64,000 bases of DNA from Zygnema cylindricum (GCA_037447655.1 JBBHKE010001937.1:150817-214816); one strand, 5' to 3'; shown: positions 9,614 through 21,869, numbered from the stretch's first letter. Notes: generated by a model not told the origin, from the letters alone. Program-made: numbers and translations.

Positions 9614-12600
9614 GGCGTGTATGCCATCTATGCACTTTGTTAAGATATCTATTAAAGCTTGTATACACTATTTTATGCAGTAAGAGTGGACTGCATTTTT
9701 TTAAGGGGATATGTTTCAGTCTGCTGCATAAGATACATCGTTGGATGATAATTCTTTTGTGGTATTCATACTTACTGTTCGAATCCGTGTGTTTTACATT
9801 GATCTTCTGTTTTTGTTTTTTTTCCCTTTCCTAATTTACACGCATGGTGATGGAAAATTCATCTGAAAAATTGTCACTCTATAAAGCCCTAGACAGCCCT
9901 GGAAATCCCTTCAGGTCCTCGGAAAACTCCAGAAATCTCTTTGAAGCTGTAAGTAAACTGTAAAATAACCGTGAATTACCACATTTTGTCTTGCAGACAG
10001 ACTCAGCCGTTTCTGTTTATTGGTTCAACCATACAGGAGAAGAGAAGTTTTACTTTCATCTGAACCCCGGATGTTCCATCACACAAGAAAGCTTTGCAGG
10101 GAATGTTTGGCTCGTGAAGGACAAAGCCGCGCAGAAGCTTCTCATGCGAGTTAAAGTAAGTTCTATGTTAAAACCATTTACAGCTTTTCAATTAACTACA
10201 CCGTTTATCACTATTAGTGTTAATGTTTTTTTTGCCCCTTAAAACATCTGTTCTCCGTACACTCGTCGGATTATGGATCTGATGGTTGTGATTGAAAGCC
10301 AAGATTCTCACCTTCCGATTGGCAATTGCCATGTGAAACTCGGACAAGTGTGTACGGAGAAAAGATGTCGTAAGTGGCAGAAATTATATTAACACTAATA
10401 GCGATGCACGGTGTACATTACAGAAGCTAGATCATGGAAAGTGTTTGTGGATTCATCTTCTCAAGTTTTTGAAGTTCTTAAAGTTCTTTGGTAAAACAAT
10501 GTACAACGTTTCGCTTTAGCTAACTTTCAAGTAAAAGTAATTGCGATCACTCATATCAAGCAAGTCCTAATCAAGTAAGTTTGTTCTAAGTAAGTTTTAG
10601 CAACTTCTCATAACTTCTAGTGAGTCTAGTGAGTGTTAACTAAATTACAGAAAAGTAAGTTACAGGAAGCGTTTTGTGGATACAACTTTGCAGGTTTGTG
10701 AAGGTTTTGAAGTCTCCAACAAGTTCTCTTCTAATAACCGTGCAGCTTTTCAATCAACGAAATCATAGAAAATTAAATTATAGGAAGTGTTTTTGTATTC
10801 AAGTTATTATTTTAGTCTTCAGAAAGTTCTATGGTAAAACCATTTGCATTGTTCAGCTAACCAAAGTACTGAAAATTGTTTGTGGATTCAAGTTCTCAAT
10901 GTTTTGAATATTTTTCAGTTTTCAAGGTTCTATCCATTTACAACTTTTCAATATTGAAGCTTTAGCTAGATTATATAAGGTTTTTGTGACTTGGGCTTTT
11001 CAGTTCTCAAAGGTTTTGAATTTTTTTTAGCTGAGATCCCATTCACAGTTAATGTGAGAAGTGAGATCTAGGTTTGGCTTAGTTTCAGTGATATTAGTTT
11101 AGAAGTTCCTTTGGTTTTGTTATTGAAAGGGGTATGCGTGCATTGTCTATTAAAAATCTGAGCAAATTGTTTCTCGGTGTTTGAATTTCATTAAAGAACT
11201 GTTGAAAATACTTTTTACCTTAGGAAAACCACCATTCAATGTCATTCTAATACTTGTTGTTGTAGTTCATTTCCTCATCTATGCTAATTTTCAATGTTCA
11301 ATACTAGATCGTGTGGCAATCCGATTTTTTCATTTCATGTAGCGCTACCGAATAAATGTCCTAGGAAACATTTGTTGTGTACTCAGTGAATTGCTATTAT
11401 CCTTAGTAAGACTGATTCTAAAAAAAATTGTCCCAGTTTTTTTTGCCCTGACCCCAAAATAGCTAGATTGGTACTTTTTATTTTCTTAACGTTAATTCTT
11501 CTTATGGTTCAAAATCATTCACGTCATTTGGACCTCAACACCTCATAGTAATCCTTTCTTAATGTTAATAGCGGTTCTTTGTTTAGTTATCTGAATTTCT
11601 TTAGAACCCCATAAAAATGTCTACCTTTGTGTCAGAACCTTAACTTTCTCACAATGAGCTATCGCAACTCAGGTGAACAGTTTTGCCACTCCTTGAGCAT
11701 TCCGTAGAAAGCCCCAGGCTGTTGCTTGATAAGAATCCTAAATTTCTGACAATCAATTGTTATCAGGTGGGCTCGTTGAGGAGACAACTATGTTGTGTTC
11801 GTCAAATTGCTTTATTTTGTACCGCGAACCCATCTTTGGATGAACCGACAGAACCAGACTTAGGGTTGCCGGTTTGTTATGTAAGAAGAGTGGATACACG
11901 GCAGGGAATTCGAATAGTCGGATACTCTCAGGTTTCCATGGAGGCTCTCTATGCAGCTAAGGATGTTGTGGAGAATATTCTGCAGGTGATGTCTGATGGG
12001 CATCGAGTATCAACCCTAGTTCTTAAGAATCATTATTTTTTATGTGGATGCAAGCATTTGTTTCATAGTTTAAAGGTGGATATTGATTATATCATAACAC
12101 ACGCGTATTATCACTGGTTTTTTGGCAGTAAAACGGGTGTTCTGCGATGTAACTTACAGCTTTTGCATACCTTTTTGCACATTAAAACGAATTTTTGGGT
12201 ACAAATCACTGAATAGTATAATTGTAAAAAAATGAGGTTTTGTAATCGTGATATTATGTTGTACAATTTTTCGAGAGTTTGTTAACGCTAGAAAGAAACG
12301 GGGGAATTGGGAAATAGTGTAAAAAGTGAAAATGAGAATATTGCTAAGTTATCACCATTGCTGTGTGTTGAAAGTTGTCCAAATAAAAAAATTAAGTTGT
12401 TGAAAAAGTTGTTGATGTCAAATAGGGTGACCTTAAGCTTTCCTAATCAGAAAAAAACTTGGGTCCAAATTAAAAGCCTAGAGATTGACCTTTCTCTAGT
12501 TCAACTTTATCAGAATTCTACTGGGTTGGAATCGAAAAAACTAAATACTCACGACTACAGTATTGAACATGTATGACATGTTGTACACTCTCACTGGAAA

Positions 12601-13356
12601 ACACTCTCCTTTGAAGCAGTTTTTTCTGGTCAACATATGATTTACCATGCACCACATGCGTGCTTTCCTTCTCTCTCCCTTGCCCTCTTTCTATATATAT
12701 ATATATCTCTTTCCCACATTCACTCAGTGACTCACCTTATGGCTTTTTTTGCGTAAATGGTCTAGCATGGATCAAATTGTCATACTATTGTCACTCCATT
12801 CAGACTAGCTCCATTGAACGGGTTTATCTGACATTCTGTTTACGTCTATCAATGTTTAAACCTAGTAATAAAACGTCAAATCTGCATCTTACGCCAAATT
12901 TGTTTAACTTGTAGAAGATTGAGAGCTCGGTTGTTATATTCAAGACTAACTAGCTGACATATGACTTGGCAATGAATATGGAAACCTATCGTGAAAGTTT
13001 ACTGTAATATTGTGCTTTTAGTTAGAATGTCGAGGAGACCCAATGTAAACTAGCCATTTCCGGTGCAGAAATGAAGGTATACAGTATCCTTTTTCCACAC
13101 CACTCGGGATACAGTTGTCAATGTTACATTAATAGATAATTGCGATTTATTTACAGAAAAATAATGTAAATTCCGATTTCTTCTTCGTTTTTTTTTAGGA
13201 CAAACTCAGATAGTGCTGCTGTCCACATCACAAGTCGTATAGTTTCCTTTTTGTCCATTCTCTCAATTGTGTATACCTTTCTGAACCCTTTCTTGTTTCC
13301 TCCTTTTGCAGGGATGCCCAAAGAAAATATTAGATGAACTTTTAGACCATAATTGC
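8250..13356 (+). repeat. Tandem duplication, downstream copy
   Basis: Counterpart of 1-5667. It continues without a break into the rest of the metallopeptidase gene, so this copy keeps the ancestral arrangement at the right edge. The pyrimidine tract that fills 1199-1738 in the other copy is reduced here to a short CCTCCCT run near 9382-9421. A different unique stretch (9241-9380) precedes it. Confidence 0.95.
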
Positions 13357-15792
13357 AAAGTTGCGGTAATGGCTCGTGATCAAGTGACAACCGACATTTT
13401 GGAACATTCACATCTACGAGGGTCTTCTGTGTTCGACGGTCGAGATTGGGACAGTCAAGTCAGAGGATTGGGGGGTACAAAAGTCATCCCCACATGTTCT
13501 GTAGGCGAGGAAAATGTTTTACGGAGACCACACCCTGAAGATAAATATTATCAAGAAAGTATACTTATTCATGAGTTTGCACACACAATTATGGAGGTGA
13601 GTTAGAAGTAGTTGTTGTTAAAGGAGTGTCAAACGTGAAAGGGATAAAATGAAAACATATGATTTTTCATTTTTTCTGCATTTTTTTGGTTAACTCCGTT
13701 TTGGATCTTTTAGGTTCTTAAGTGATCTTGAATAGAAAGAAGATGACTACTATTCACCAATGTTTTTCTGATGGTATCTATGCAAATATGTTTCTTAACA
13801 AGAGGAAGGTATGCGTTGTGAGGCATATTGTATTGTAAAATCCTTGATAGTTCTTGCTGCAAGTTAGTACATTGCTATTAGTTTTAGTGAATTATTAGTG
13901 TTAACACTAACTACACTAAATTATGTTTTGCAACGTGGCGCATCATGGACTACTTCACTAAATAGAGTCGTTAACACTAATCTGTGATTCAGGTAAAAAA
14001 AACACTGACTCGAATTTTAGTGATCAACTTTAATAGCGATTGGCACTCTAATGTATTGTCAAATTTCAAACAATGTCTTGCCGCTGTTCTATACTATACA
14101 CGATATGCTTTACTTAACGTCATGTACAGTACAGGAAGTCTAAGTACTATGTACTACAGAGTACAGATTACAGATACAAGTTGCAAATCACCCCTGTTAA
14201 GAGAAATTGCCTAACTGACGTGGATAGACAAATTAGCTAACTTCAGAGCGTGTCTCGACTGTCAAATTAGTTTTGATGCGTTGCGATCTCCGATGTGATT
14301 GCACCATGTCTTTATTGTACAATACAGTGCAGAAGTTGGCCTGTATCAAATGTCATGACCTGTTTTTGCTGATGTATGGAATATTGTTTTGATGCGTGTC
14401 ATCAGTTATTCACCGTCTTTATTGGCAACACTGACGTAAATTAATTTGTTTGTGATTTTTTTTGGTATTTTGCTAGGTGGCTTTTGACACGAAACTGATG
14501 GAAAGAATAATTGCAATTTATCAACGTTCAAAAGTAAGCTTTTCTCTTAAAGGTTCATGTACTGTATTTGCTTTTTTATAGCTGTTTGTTTCATGCTGAG
14601 GCAAGAGTTGTTTGATTGTTTGTTCATTTTCATGCGCGCCCTTTTTCCTGAAAAACATAAAACCTCTAACTGGTCTTATTCAGAAACTCGGAATAGAAGC
14701 TTCACCAGGACTTTCTTTTTATTATATAATGTAGATATGTGGAAATATATGCTTGTATATATGGTCTTATGTATATGCATGTACATATTATTATATACTA
14801 CGTGTAATACATATATAAAATTACGACTAAGGATTCCCATGGTGGACATATTGAAATGATTTTGCTACTTAATTCAATTTTGTGTGGATATCTCATGAGA
14901 CTAAACCTTACGCCTTGTATCATTTCGTTATTTCCACGAATCTATTTTAACTGTTATTGTAGCTTCATTTTAATTATCTTCTTTTTTATCTAAGAATGCT
15001 TTCTTTGAATAAGGTAGTTTTGTGGACTGAAAGTACTCTCACCATCGTTGTTTTCTTCTTTTTTCCACTTCTTTTTCCTCTCTCTTGTTCTTCTTTTTCA
15101 ATTTTGTGTGCATTTCCCTTTCCCTTTTCCTTTTCTTTCTCCTTTTCCTTTTCCTATTCCGTTTCCTTCTCCTCTTCACTTCCCCGTCCTTTTCCTTTTC
15201 CTTTTTCTTTTCCTTTTCCTCTTCCTCTCCCTCTTTCACTTCCTCTTCCTCTTCCTTTTGCCCTTCCCCTTTTCCTTCCTCTTCCCTTTCCCCTTCCCTT
15301 CTCACCTTCACCTTCCTCTTCCCCTTCCCCTTCCTCTTCCCCTTCCCCTTCCTCTTCCCTTTCCCCTTCGCCTGCACCTTCCTCTTCTCCTTCCCCTTCC
15401 CCTTCTTCCTCTTCCTCTCCCTCTCCCCTTCCTCTTCCCCTTCCCCTTCCCCTTCCTCTTCCCTTCCTCTTCCCCTTCCCCTTCCTCTTCCCTTCCTCTT
15501 CCCCTTCCCGTTCCCTATCGCCTTCCTCTTCCTCTTCCTCCTCTTCCTCTTACAGTGCAAGTATTCTCCCGGTATTTATATGGCGGTAGACGAGAAGGAG
15601 TATTGGGCCGAAGGAAGCGAATCGTGGTTCAATGCGAGTTTGAGAAACGATGTGAATGATGGAGTCAATACAAGAGAAAAGGTGAAGGTACATGATCCAG
15701 AATTAGCTCAACTTCTCCTTGAAATCTATGGAGATGGAGAGTGGCGGTACGATTTCACACCTCTCCCTATGCCTCCAGTCAATAAAAGATAA
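9844..15792 (+). CDS. VHL-type beta domain plus zinc metallopeptidase (six exons)
   Basis: Exons: 9844-9948, 9997-10155, 11767-11985, 13312-13596, 14477-14533, 15556-15792 (TAA). All introns are GT-AG and phase 0; the product is about 353 aa. Residues 36-88 (exon 2) look like a von Hippel-Lindau beta domain: VYWFNHTGEEKFYFHLNPG, then FAGNVWLV. Exon 4 holds the peptidase core, including VAVMARDQVTTDILEH and HEFAH, the HExxH zinc motif whose Glu is catalytic. Exon 6 gives EYWAEGSESWF, whose Glu is the likely third zinc ligand, and the closing NTREKVKVHDPELAQ..DGEWRY segment typical of this uncharacterised family. No signal peptide or membrane segment is seen. The start is the first ATG after a pyrimidine-rich stretch with no AG acceptor; an upstream coding exon is not excluded. 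Substrate and cellular site are unknown. The beta domain may bind a partner or substrate (inference). Confidence 0.88.
10196..10415. mobile_element. 220-bp MITE, family 2, in intron 2 (downstream copy)
   Basis: Inverted ends of 28 bp agree at about 25 positions: left TACACCGTTTATCACTATTA, right (reverse complement) TACACCGTGCATCGCTATTA. A second inverted pair is nested inside: ACATCTGTTCTCCGTACAC near 10244 and its near complement near 10350-10370. There is no coding content. It predates the gene duplication because both copies carry it. Confidence 0.72.
13869..14060. mobile_element. Possible degraded family 2 MITE in intron 4
   Basis: The left part reads TACATTGCTATTAG and the right part AATAGCGATTGGCACTCTAATGTA, echoing family 2 ends in inverted order. 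Internal TTAGTGTTAACACTAA palindromes also occur. The ends match poorly, so this is a tentative call. Confidence 0.3.
15100..15555 (+). repeat. 450-bp pyrimidine tract ending at the exon 6 acceptor
   Basis: Almost uninterrupted TTCCTC/CTTCCC/CCTTTT on the transcribed-sense strand, ending in TCTTACAG, the acceptor of exon 6. It acts as a greatly extended polypyrimidine tract. The long Phe/Pro/Leu/Ser and Lys/Arg/Glu open frames that cross it are artefacts; only the part after 15555 is coding. Confidence 0.85.
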
Positions 15793-17793
15793 AGACATGA
15801 GATATTATTATCCACGCTACATTTATATGATGGAAAATTCAATTTGTGAATATGTTGTTGACGTTCTGCTTCTCTGGGAATGTACAAAGGTTTGATTTTT
15901 GGATTGGTAAACTGAGTGACAATATGATAAGGTCACAATTTTTATTCATCGGGGTTTTGACAATTTTTTTAGGGTTTTTTAAAGTAGTGGGAACAAAACC
16001 ACAGCGAGACTGAAAAGTAGACCGAGTAGTAGAGGCCAAAGTTGGTATACGGCCTTTTTTCTTTTCATTCTCTCGCTCTCCTCCCTCTTTCGTTTTTTTT
16101 TGTCTTTCATTTTGGGTTTCGGTGTTTTTGGGACCGACTATCTTATCTTAAAGGTACGCCAAACAAGGAAAAATAAATGTGTGAAAAACAATCCCTTTCT
16201 GAGGTTTATAGAAAATCGAAGACTTAAACAAAGTAAAAGGTTTTTTTTTTTTTTTTTGTTCACTTTTCTTCCATTGGCCTTGTATCAGTATTCAATAGGT
16301 ATAGATATGCTTTGAAAATTCCGTCTGCATAATTAGTAAAAGGAAAAGGAATGAGAAGAAATGATTTTTGATTTTGATTTGATTTTTTTATTTAAGTCTG
16401 TAGCCAATGTGTACTTGTTGTTATTTTGACTTTGCAAATATTCGATGAAGGTCCCTCGTTTTTTTTATGCTTTTATATGCTTTATTTTGGCTTTTTTTTC
16501 TTTGGTTGTGGTACAAATAGAAGCTTTTGTGATGTCCATTTAGCGGCTCTTCGATGGAGTTTATCCTTTTAAAGTTGATGATATGTGAAATAGTTCTCAC
16601 GTATGTTTTGTTAATATGTACGATAAGTGAAAGTTAAACTTTCACTTGAAAAATAATGTTTATTTTTTTTGTTGTTGCTGAGATGTTCGGGGGTATCAAG
16701 AAAAAAATGAAAAGAAATAAAAATGATGTGTATGCGTGGTGTACGTTGATTATAATTTTCATAACTTTTTAAAGGTTATTGGATATGGATAGTTTACAAG
16801 AGTTACTTTTTTGAATATAGTATCACCTCTTCCCTCCGTATCTCCTTCTCCCTCCTTGTCTTCCCTCCTTGTCTCCCCTCCCCTGTTATCTCCTCTTTCC
16901 CTTATCCACCTAGTTATCACTTTCTTTTCGAGTGCTTCACCAACTTTGTTGTATCTGGCATTCTTAAATCTTTGAGAAGACTCTAAGGAATCTAAATAGT
17001 ATTCTATGGATTGCTACACCTGTAATCTTTATTGCTTTGACGGGAATGGACTTATTATTTCATCATCGTCCTCACAATTTGCACAAGATTTAGGGGGAAA
17101 ATAACACTAACTGTCCTTGTACTTGTTTTCGTTTAATTTCAAATGCCATCCACGGTGTACTTTTTTCTCCTTATTTAAAAAAATCAAAAGCTTCATGAGT
17201 CTATTTCAAACTGTTGGAGAATTTTCCAGAGTGTGTGGAAATCGATACTGATGTCTCGATCTGATCATCACCATAAATTTTGAAATGGATAAATAAACAA
17301 CGCTGCCCAAATCTAATTGGGGGTTTCTGCAATATTTGTTTGCACTGCCTTCACACAGGTCAATTGTGATAGTAAACAGTACTCCGTAGTAGTGTTGTGT
17401 ATCCAATGGCTTCGAGGCCGGTCTTGAAATAGTCTTTATTATTGACACCTCTAAAAATTCGATATTTTCTGAATTTGTTTGAATATCGATATGTGATTGC
17501 CACGGATCATCGATTGACAACCATATTGTAAATTTATTTGTTAATTTTTATCACAAAAAGTAAGTATTACCAAATCTTCAATCGAACACTTGATAGGCTG
17601 AAGATACTGCAGATAATATCTGAGAAATAATAATTTAGCTGAAAAGTATATACTGTAATGTTCAGATGCCAAAAAATTATTCGCTCTCGCGGGTTTACAA
17701 CGACTGAAGTGAAAAGTGCGAAAGTTTGAAAGTATGTAAGGTAGGTTGACAACATATGAGAGAAAATGTTTCTATCACAAGTTGTAGCAAGTA
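15793..17793. other. 3' flank and spacer, no further gene seen
   Basis: AT-rich sequence after the metallopeptidase stop codon, with poly-T runs at 16241-16258 and a pyrimidine-rich block at 16820-16905. Small open frames on both strands have no domain character and no convincing splice context. A possible poly(A) signal AATAAA occurs near 16171, but transcript end cannot be judged. Confidence 0.6.
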
Positions 17794-18081
17794 GTGTTGG
17801 GTATCGGGTAAATTCATATCGCGATAATTTCAGATTCCTCGATGTATCGTACCGGGACCAACATAAATTATCGGGATATATATCGCAAAAACTGGGTGTC
17901 CGTACAGTCCTAGTTCAGAAAATCGTACCCGCGCTTGGGGGGGGGGGGGGGATTTGAAAAAAATCGGAAAAAAAAAAAAAAAAAAGAAAAGCCTCGATAT
18001 ATCGAAGCGATTTATTGATTATCGGGTACCTGAAATTCAATATATATCGAATATTGGCAAAAGGACCTCGATACCCAACAC
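17794..18081. mobile_element. MITE, family 1, second copy (inverted), 288 bp
   Basis: The ends GTGTTGGGTATCGGG and CGATACCCAACAC with TA on both sides match the element at 7897-8254, but the interior is in the opposite orientation (for example GGTACCTGAAATTCAATATA near 18029). It contains an uninterrupted G run at about 17937-17950 next to an A run at 17967-17985. It sits 65 bp from the 3' end of the LINE. Confidence 0.85.
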
Positions 18082-18371
18082 TAGTACCAAGCGACCAGAC
18101 TAAAAACAAACAGACATGATTGATTATGGGTGCTTTGCAGGATAAATTAAAAAGCACGATGGTAAACCATCTGAGTCTTGGGGTACAAAAGGGGTGGCAT
18201 AACCAACACTGAAAAACAACAATAAAAAACAAAAAGAGCGACAAGAACCCACCCTAAAAAAAGGAAGCAACAACAAGGAAAATAAAAGCACCCTAACTCA
18301 AAATGAAAAGCACAGCAACTCACAAAAACAAAAATACAAACCCCAACCCCAACCCTAACTCAATTAAATAT

Positions 18372-20624
18372 CTACGAAAAACAACCCCGTAAGTCCCCCC
18401 AGCCCGGGGGAGCACGTTGAGGGAGTTTCGGAGCACGGCGACGATCCATAACCGCAACAGTCGATCGGAGGAGAATAGAAGCCTGCACTCGTTGTAGAGC
18501 CACAGATAAGCGTTGACGGTAAAAAGAAGTAAGGACCGAAGGAGGAGGGCTCCCAGGTCCTCGACGCTCGAAAGCACGTCGAGCACAAGTACGGAGAAAC
18601 TCGTCCAGTGCAACACCCAAACAACCAAAGATCTCGACCGCCATCGGAATAAAGTCATCCATAGGGTCCCGGTGGGCATAATCACGCTCCTTCGCCTTAG
18701 CAGCATCACGAGTTGCCACCCCAAGATGTCGAGCCACCTGACCAACAACTGTAGATGAAGTAGGGTTCGCCAGAACAATATCACCGAAAATGCGACGAGC
18801 ACCTTCAAGCAAAACAACATCGATCCGACGCGAGGGAATAATATGAGAAACCTCTCAACGCACACAAAAGCCCCCTTCTGGAGCAATAGTGGCAACGGTG
18901 TCTCGAATAGTGTCGTGCGCCTGGATCAAATCTCCCCCATGGGAGCAACGAAGCAAATGGACACCATCGGGCCTTAAGACACGACCACATGCACAAACAA
19001 GAGAGCCAAGTAAAAGAGGATGGGGGAGGCCGAGGCGAAACCGAAGGGCAGTGGTGAACTGAGCTGGTGAGAATCGGAGAGTGGACAGAATAGGTGTGGC
19101 AAAAAGCCAAGACCCAGAACCAGGTCCACCACAAGAGAGAAGACGGGCACGAGAAGAATCAGAGGGAAGCGCCGTGAGAAGCTCGGATTTAATGGTGGTG
19201 ACAACCCGGTCGGAAATCGATTCCTGGACACGCTCAACAGATTTTGTAACAAGGGTCGAGAAAATCGGCACATCCACAAGGGAATGGGGAGGAAGAGAAC
19301 GTGACGCGTTCAATAGAGATCGCTGGAAGGCGAACACACCGTCAGAAACCCGGGGGATAACAGTAGCTAGAATGGGGGTGTCCCCAGCCAAGAAACGGGA
19401 AACAAGAGTAGAGGCAATAAGACACCAACTTCCCAAATAGGCAGCTGGAGCAACACGAGCGGTCGATAATAGACCCAACCCCCCAGTAGAGACAGGGAGG
19501 GATGCCTGAATGCGGGCTGATGGCCCAGACTCGCGATCAAATGCCCCGCGACCTAACAGAGAGTGGAGGACGTCCATGAGGCGATCGTCAAAAGCCGAGA
19601 GAGAGGAGAGAAATGTCGAGGTGGGAGGGGAAGTACGAGTGAGGTAAGAAGGGCGATGGGGAAAACACCTGGTTAACATAGCAAAAGCAACTTGGGGATC
19701 GGGAAGGTGAGGAAGGTCGTCCACTTGGGCTAGATCTGTCTGTAAAGCATCATGAAGGAATTGGGTCACGAAAGTATCTGAACCAAGGGGGCAACGAAGC
19801 ACACGAATGCCATCGGAGGGAGAAGGGGTTTGAAAACCAGGAGGGGTAGTAAACGAAAGTGGAATATCCTGAGGAGACCAAATAACACACTTCGACGGCT
19901 GAACTGAAAGGTTGAGTTCGGCTAAACGTTCCCTGAAAAAATCATATGCCAACACGACTTGTTCTCTCGGCCCAACAATGTGCGTATCATCTGCGACCGA
20001 AGGAAAAAGGCAAGAAGGGAAGGCGGCTGCGGAGGCACGAAGGGCCCGGTAATGGGCAAGGGCGAACAAAGGTCCGCCGAGAGGGTCACCTTGGCGAGTG
20101 CCAGTAGCAGAGGAGAGCGGAATAATATCACCATCGGCCGAGAAGGAAAGGCTGCATGTCAAAGAATAGAAAGCCCTCACAAAGGGGAACAATTGGACAA
20201 TCGAAGATGGAGCCGCCATAAGCTCTGAAAAAATCATGTTCCGATCCACCGTATTAAAGGCATTGGAAACGTCGACTTGAAGGACAGCCCAATCCGGATG
20301 TACATCCAACAAAGCCCGAATCCCATGGACCACGCCCTCACAACCCCCTCTCGTGGCCACTCCAAACTGATGAGGAGAGAAATAATAATGGAAAGCCGGT
20401 TGGAGCTGGAGACATATCGCACGAGCCACCAATCTATATAAAACCTCTCCCACGGCAATAGGGCGGATCCCACCATTAGGTTTGGCGATTGCCACAAGGC
20501 GGGACGCCGTGAGAAGATCACAAATCCGAGGGGGAACATCCCCACTAGCTATAAGGGAACATACTCGAAAAAACACATCGAACCCCCGGGCACCCGATTC
20601 AGGGGGCAAAACATCGAGAAACAA
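18372..20624 (-). pseudogene. LINE copy A reverse transcriptase/endonuclease frame with one internal stop
   Basis: The frame runs from about 20646 to the stop at 18372 in one reading phase, apart from an in-frame TGA at 18855-18857 in the codon context CGT TGA GAG. A CGA-to-TGA transition would explain that stop. The RT palm lies at about residues 45-260 counted from 20624, with VADD near residues 210-213. A thumb and connector follow, then the Cys-His cluster. The part after the stop holds the nuclease-like domain and an extra helical C-terminus. The N-terminal finger is in another phase upstream (20549-21508) because of the one-base loss. Confidence 0.8.
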
Positions 20625-20639
20625 CTCGTATACTGTGCC

Positions 20640-21508
20640 CGAGGGGCCCCTGCAGAAAGGTGAGGAGAAGAGCTAAGAGCCTTAATGAAAACCTCCCGAT
20701 CTAAAGTAAAACTCTCAGAAGACTCAAAGGTGTGGATGGAAAGGGGTAAAGGGGAAGGGGCAGGGGGGTGGAGAGCTCGAAGGACCTCAATAATGGAAGA
20801 AGATCCGAGGGCAGGGGTGAATGGCTGTAGGGCCCGAACCGCTCGAGAAAGCTCACCAACTCGGCCTAAGTGAATTGCTCGACGATAAGAGGCCGGGACA
20901 TCCGATGGCTTAGGTGGCCGACGTGGTATGAAAGAGGTGCTCGATACCCGATCCTCATGCTCGGCGTGGAGGGACTTCCAGTCACCCCGAAGGAATCGGC
21001 GACAACGCGCCATAGTTTCTCTAGCCCCACTGCCCCCTCCACGACTTAGAAGGACTAGCACCCAGAGAGAGAACATAAGAAGTAGGTGCCAAGGAGCAAT
21101 GTCCGCCGGGTTTGAAGAAATGTGGGACAAGGGGAGGCGGAGGGCATCTTGTACTATTGTCCTGACGGCCACAGGAATACGGGTGTACAATCGCGGGCGG
21201 GGGGCTCCCAAATCATAAGCTCCCAAAACATCTAACTCACGTACGAAATTCCAATCCTCATCTGTGGGGCCGGACGGGAGTGTGGTCGACAATGATTGAG
21301 GAGAGGTGATAGACAAAGGACCACCCAAGGTTATACAATGTCGACAACTCCGTGTATGAAGGGAAATGCCAGCCCCAGCGGCAAAAAGGTTGTGACACCC
21401 AGGACATTCCAAACGCCTCGAAGGTTTACGAGGTTTGGGCGGAGGTGGGGGAGGGAGAAGGGAATAAGAAGGGCTTCCGGACATGGTTTGATAAGTCAAA
21501 GACGACAT
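20640..21508 (-). pseudogene. LINE copy A N-terminal region with C2HC zinc finger
   Basis: The frame from ATG 21508 (alternative ATG 21487) encodes a proline-rich leader, a finger at about residues 34-57 and a roughly 230-residue basic linker. The finger and linker probably bind nucleic acid. It loses phase with the RT frame at 20647-20650. The upstream extension of the open frame to 21868 crosses poly-G and proline-repeat sequence and is probably 5' UTR. Confidence 0.7.
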
Positions 21509-21869
21509 GGGAATTGGGAGGGTGAGAGGAAGAGAAAGCGTGGGAGAGGAAAATGAACCATGTGGGATGGATGGGGAAATTGGTAGGAACCAGAATGTAA
21601 CATAAAGTTTGATGCCGGAAAAGAAAGGGGCGGGGGGAGTGGGGGGGGGGGGGGGGGTGTGGGAAAGAGAGGGTTCAAGAATCGGTTTTGGGTGTGTAAG
21701 TGGTATAGGTGAGGGGGTGGGGGGGGGGAGAGGGTAAAGAAATGTTTTTTTATTGATTATGAGGAAACCATAGCCAGTTGCTAGGATGTAGTTGGATCGC
21801 CCAATGGACATCGAACCATGCAATAGTAATGTCCATACAAACAATATGTGTGAATGAACATGATCCAAG

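Larger units (their letters stand above)
18146..21508 (-). mobile_element. LINE copy A: zinc finger, RT, restriction-like endonuclease
   Basis: Non-LTR retrotransposon read on the minus strand. From the ATG at 21508 the frame starts with a C2HC-type finger (CPGCHNLF...HTRSCRHC). After a long linker comes a reverse transcriptase with QVDVSNAFNTVDR (motif A Asp), GTRQGDPLGGPLF and PSVADDTHIVG, so the usual Y/F-A-D-D box is VADD. A CxC-H-C cluster (CACG...GVHLLRC) and a C-terminal block with RRIDVVLLEG and a later Asp fit a restriction-like endonuclease, placing it with the R2-type lineages. It is broken twice: a one-base loss in a C run at 20647-20650, judged against copy B, and TGA at 18855-18857. 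The 3' end is set by homology to 44411. No poly(A) tail is seen. Confidence 0.85.

Noticed and set aside
12307-12576. 89-codon frame also conserved at 4619-4888
   Set aside because: Conserved only because the whole intron was duplicated; it lies between exons 3 and 4 and has no recognisable domain.
10674-12914. Further intronic frames identical in both gene copies (10674-10907, 12660-12914)
   Set aside because: Identity reflects the recent duplication, not selection.
15039-15792. Long Lys/Arg/Glu and Phe/Pro/Leu frames at the intron 5 pyrimidine tract
   Set aside because: Composition artefact; only exon 6 (from 15556) has conserved coding sequence.
18320-19279. Minus-strand frames in other phases over the LINE (18320-18895, 18805-19134, 18974-19279)
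   Set aside because: Shadows of the LINE RT/endonuclease frame in other phases.
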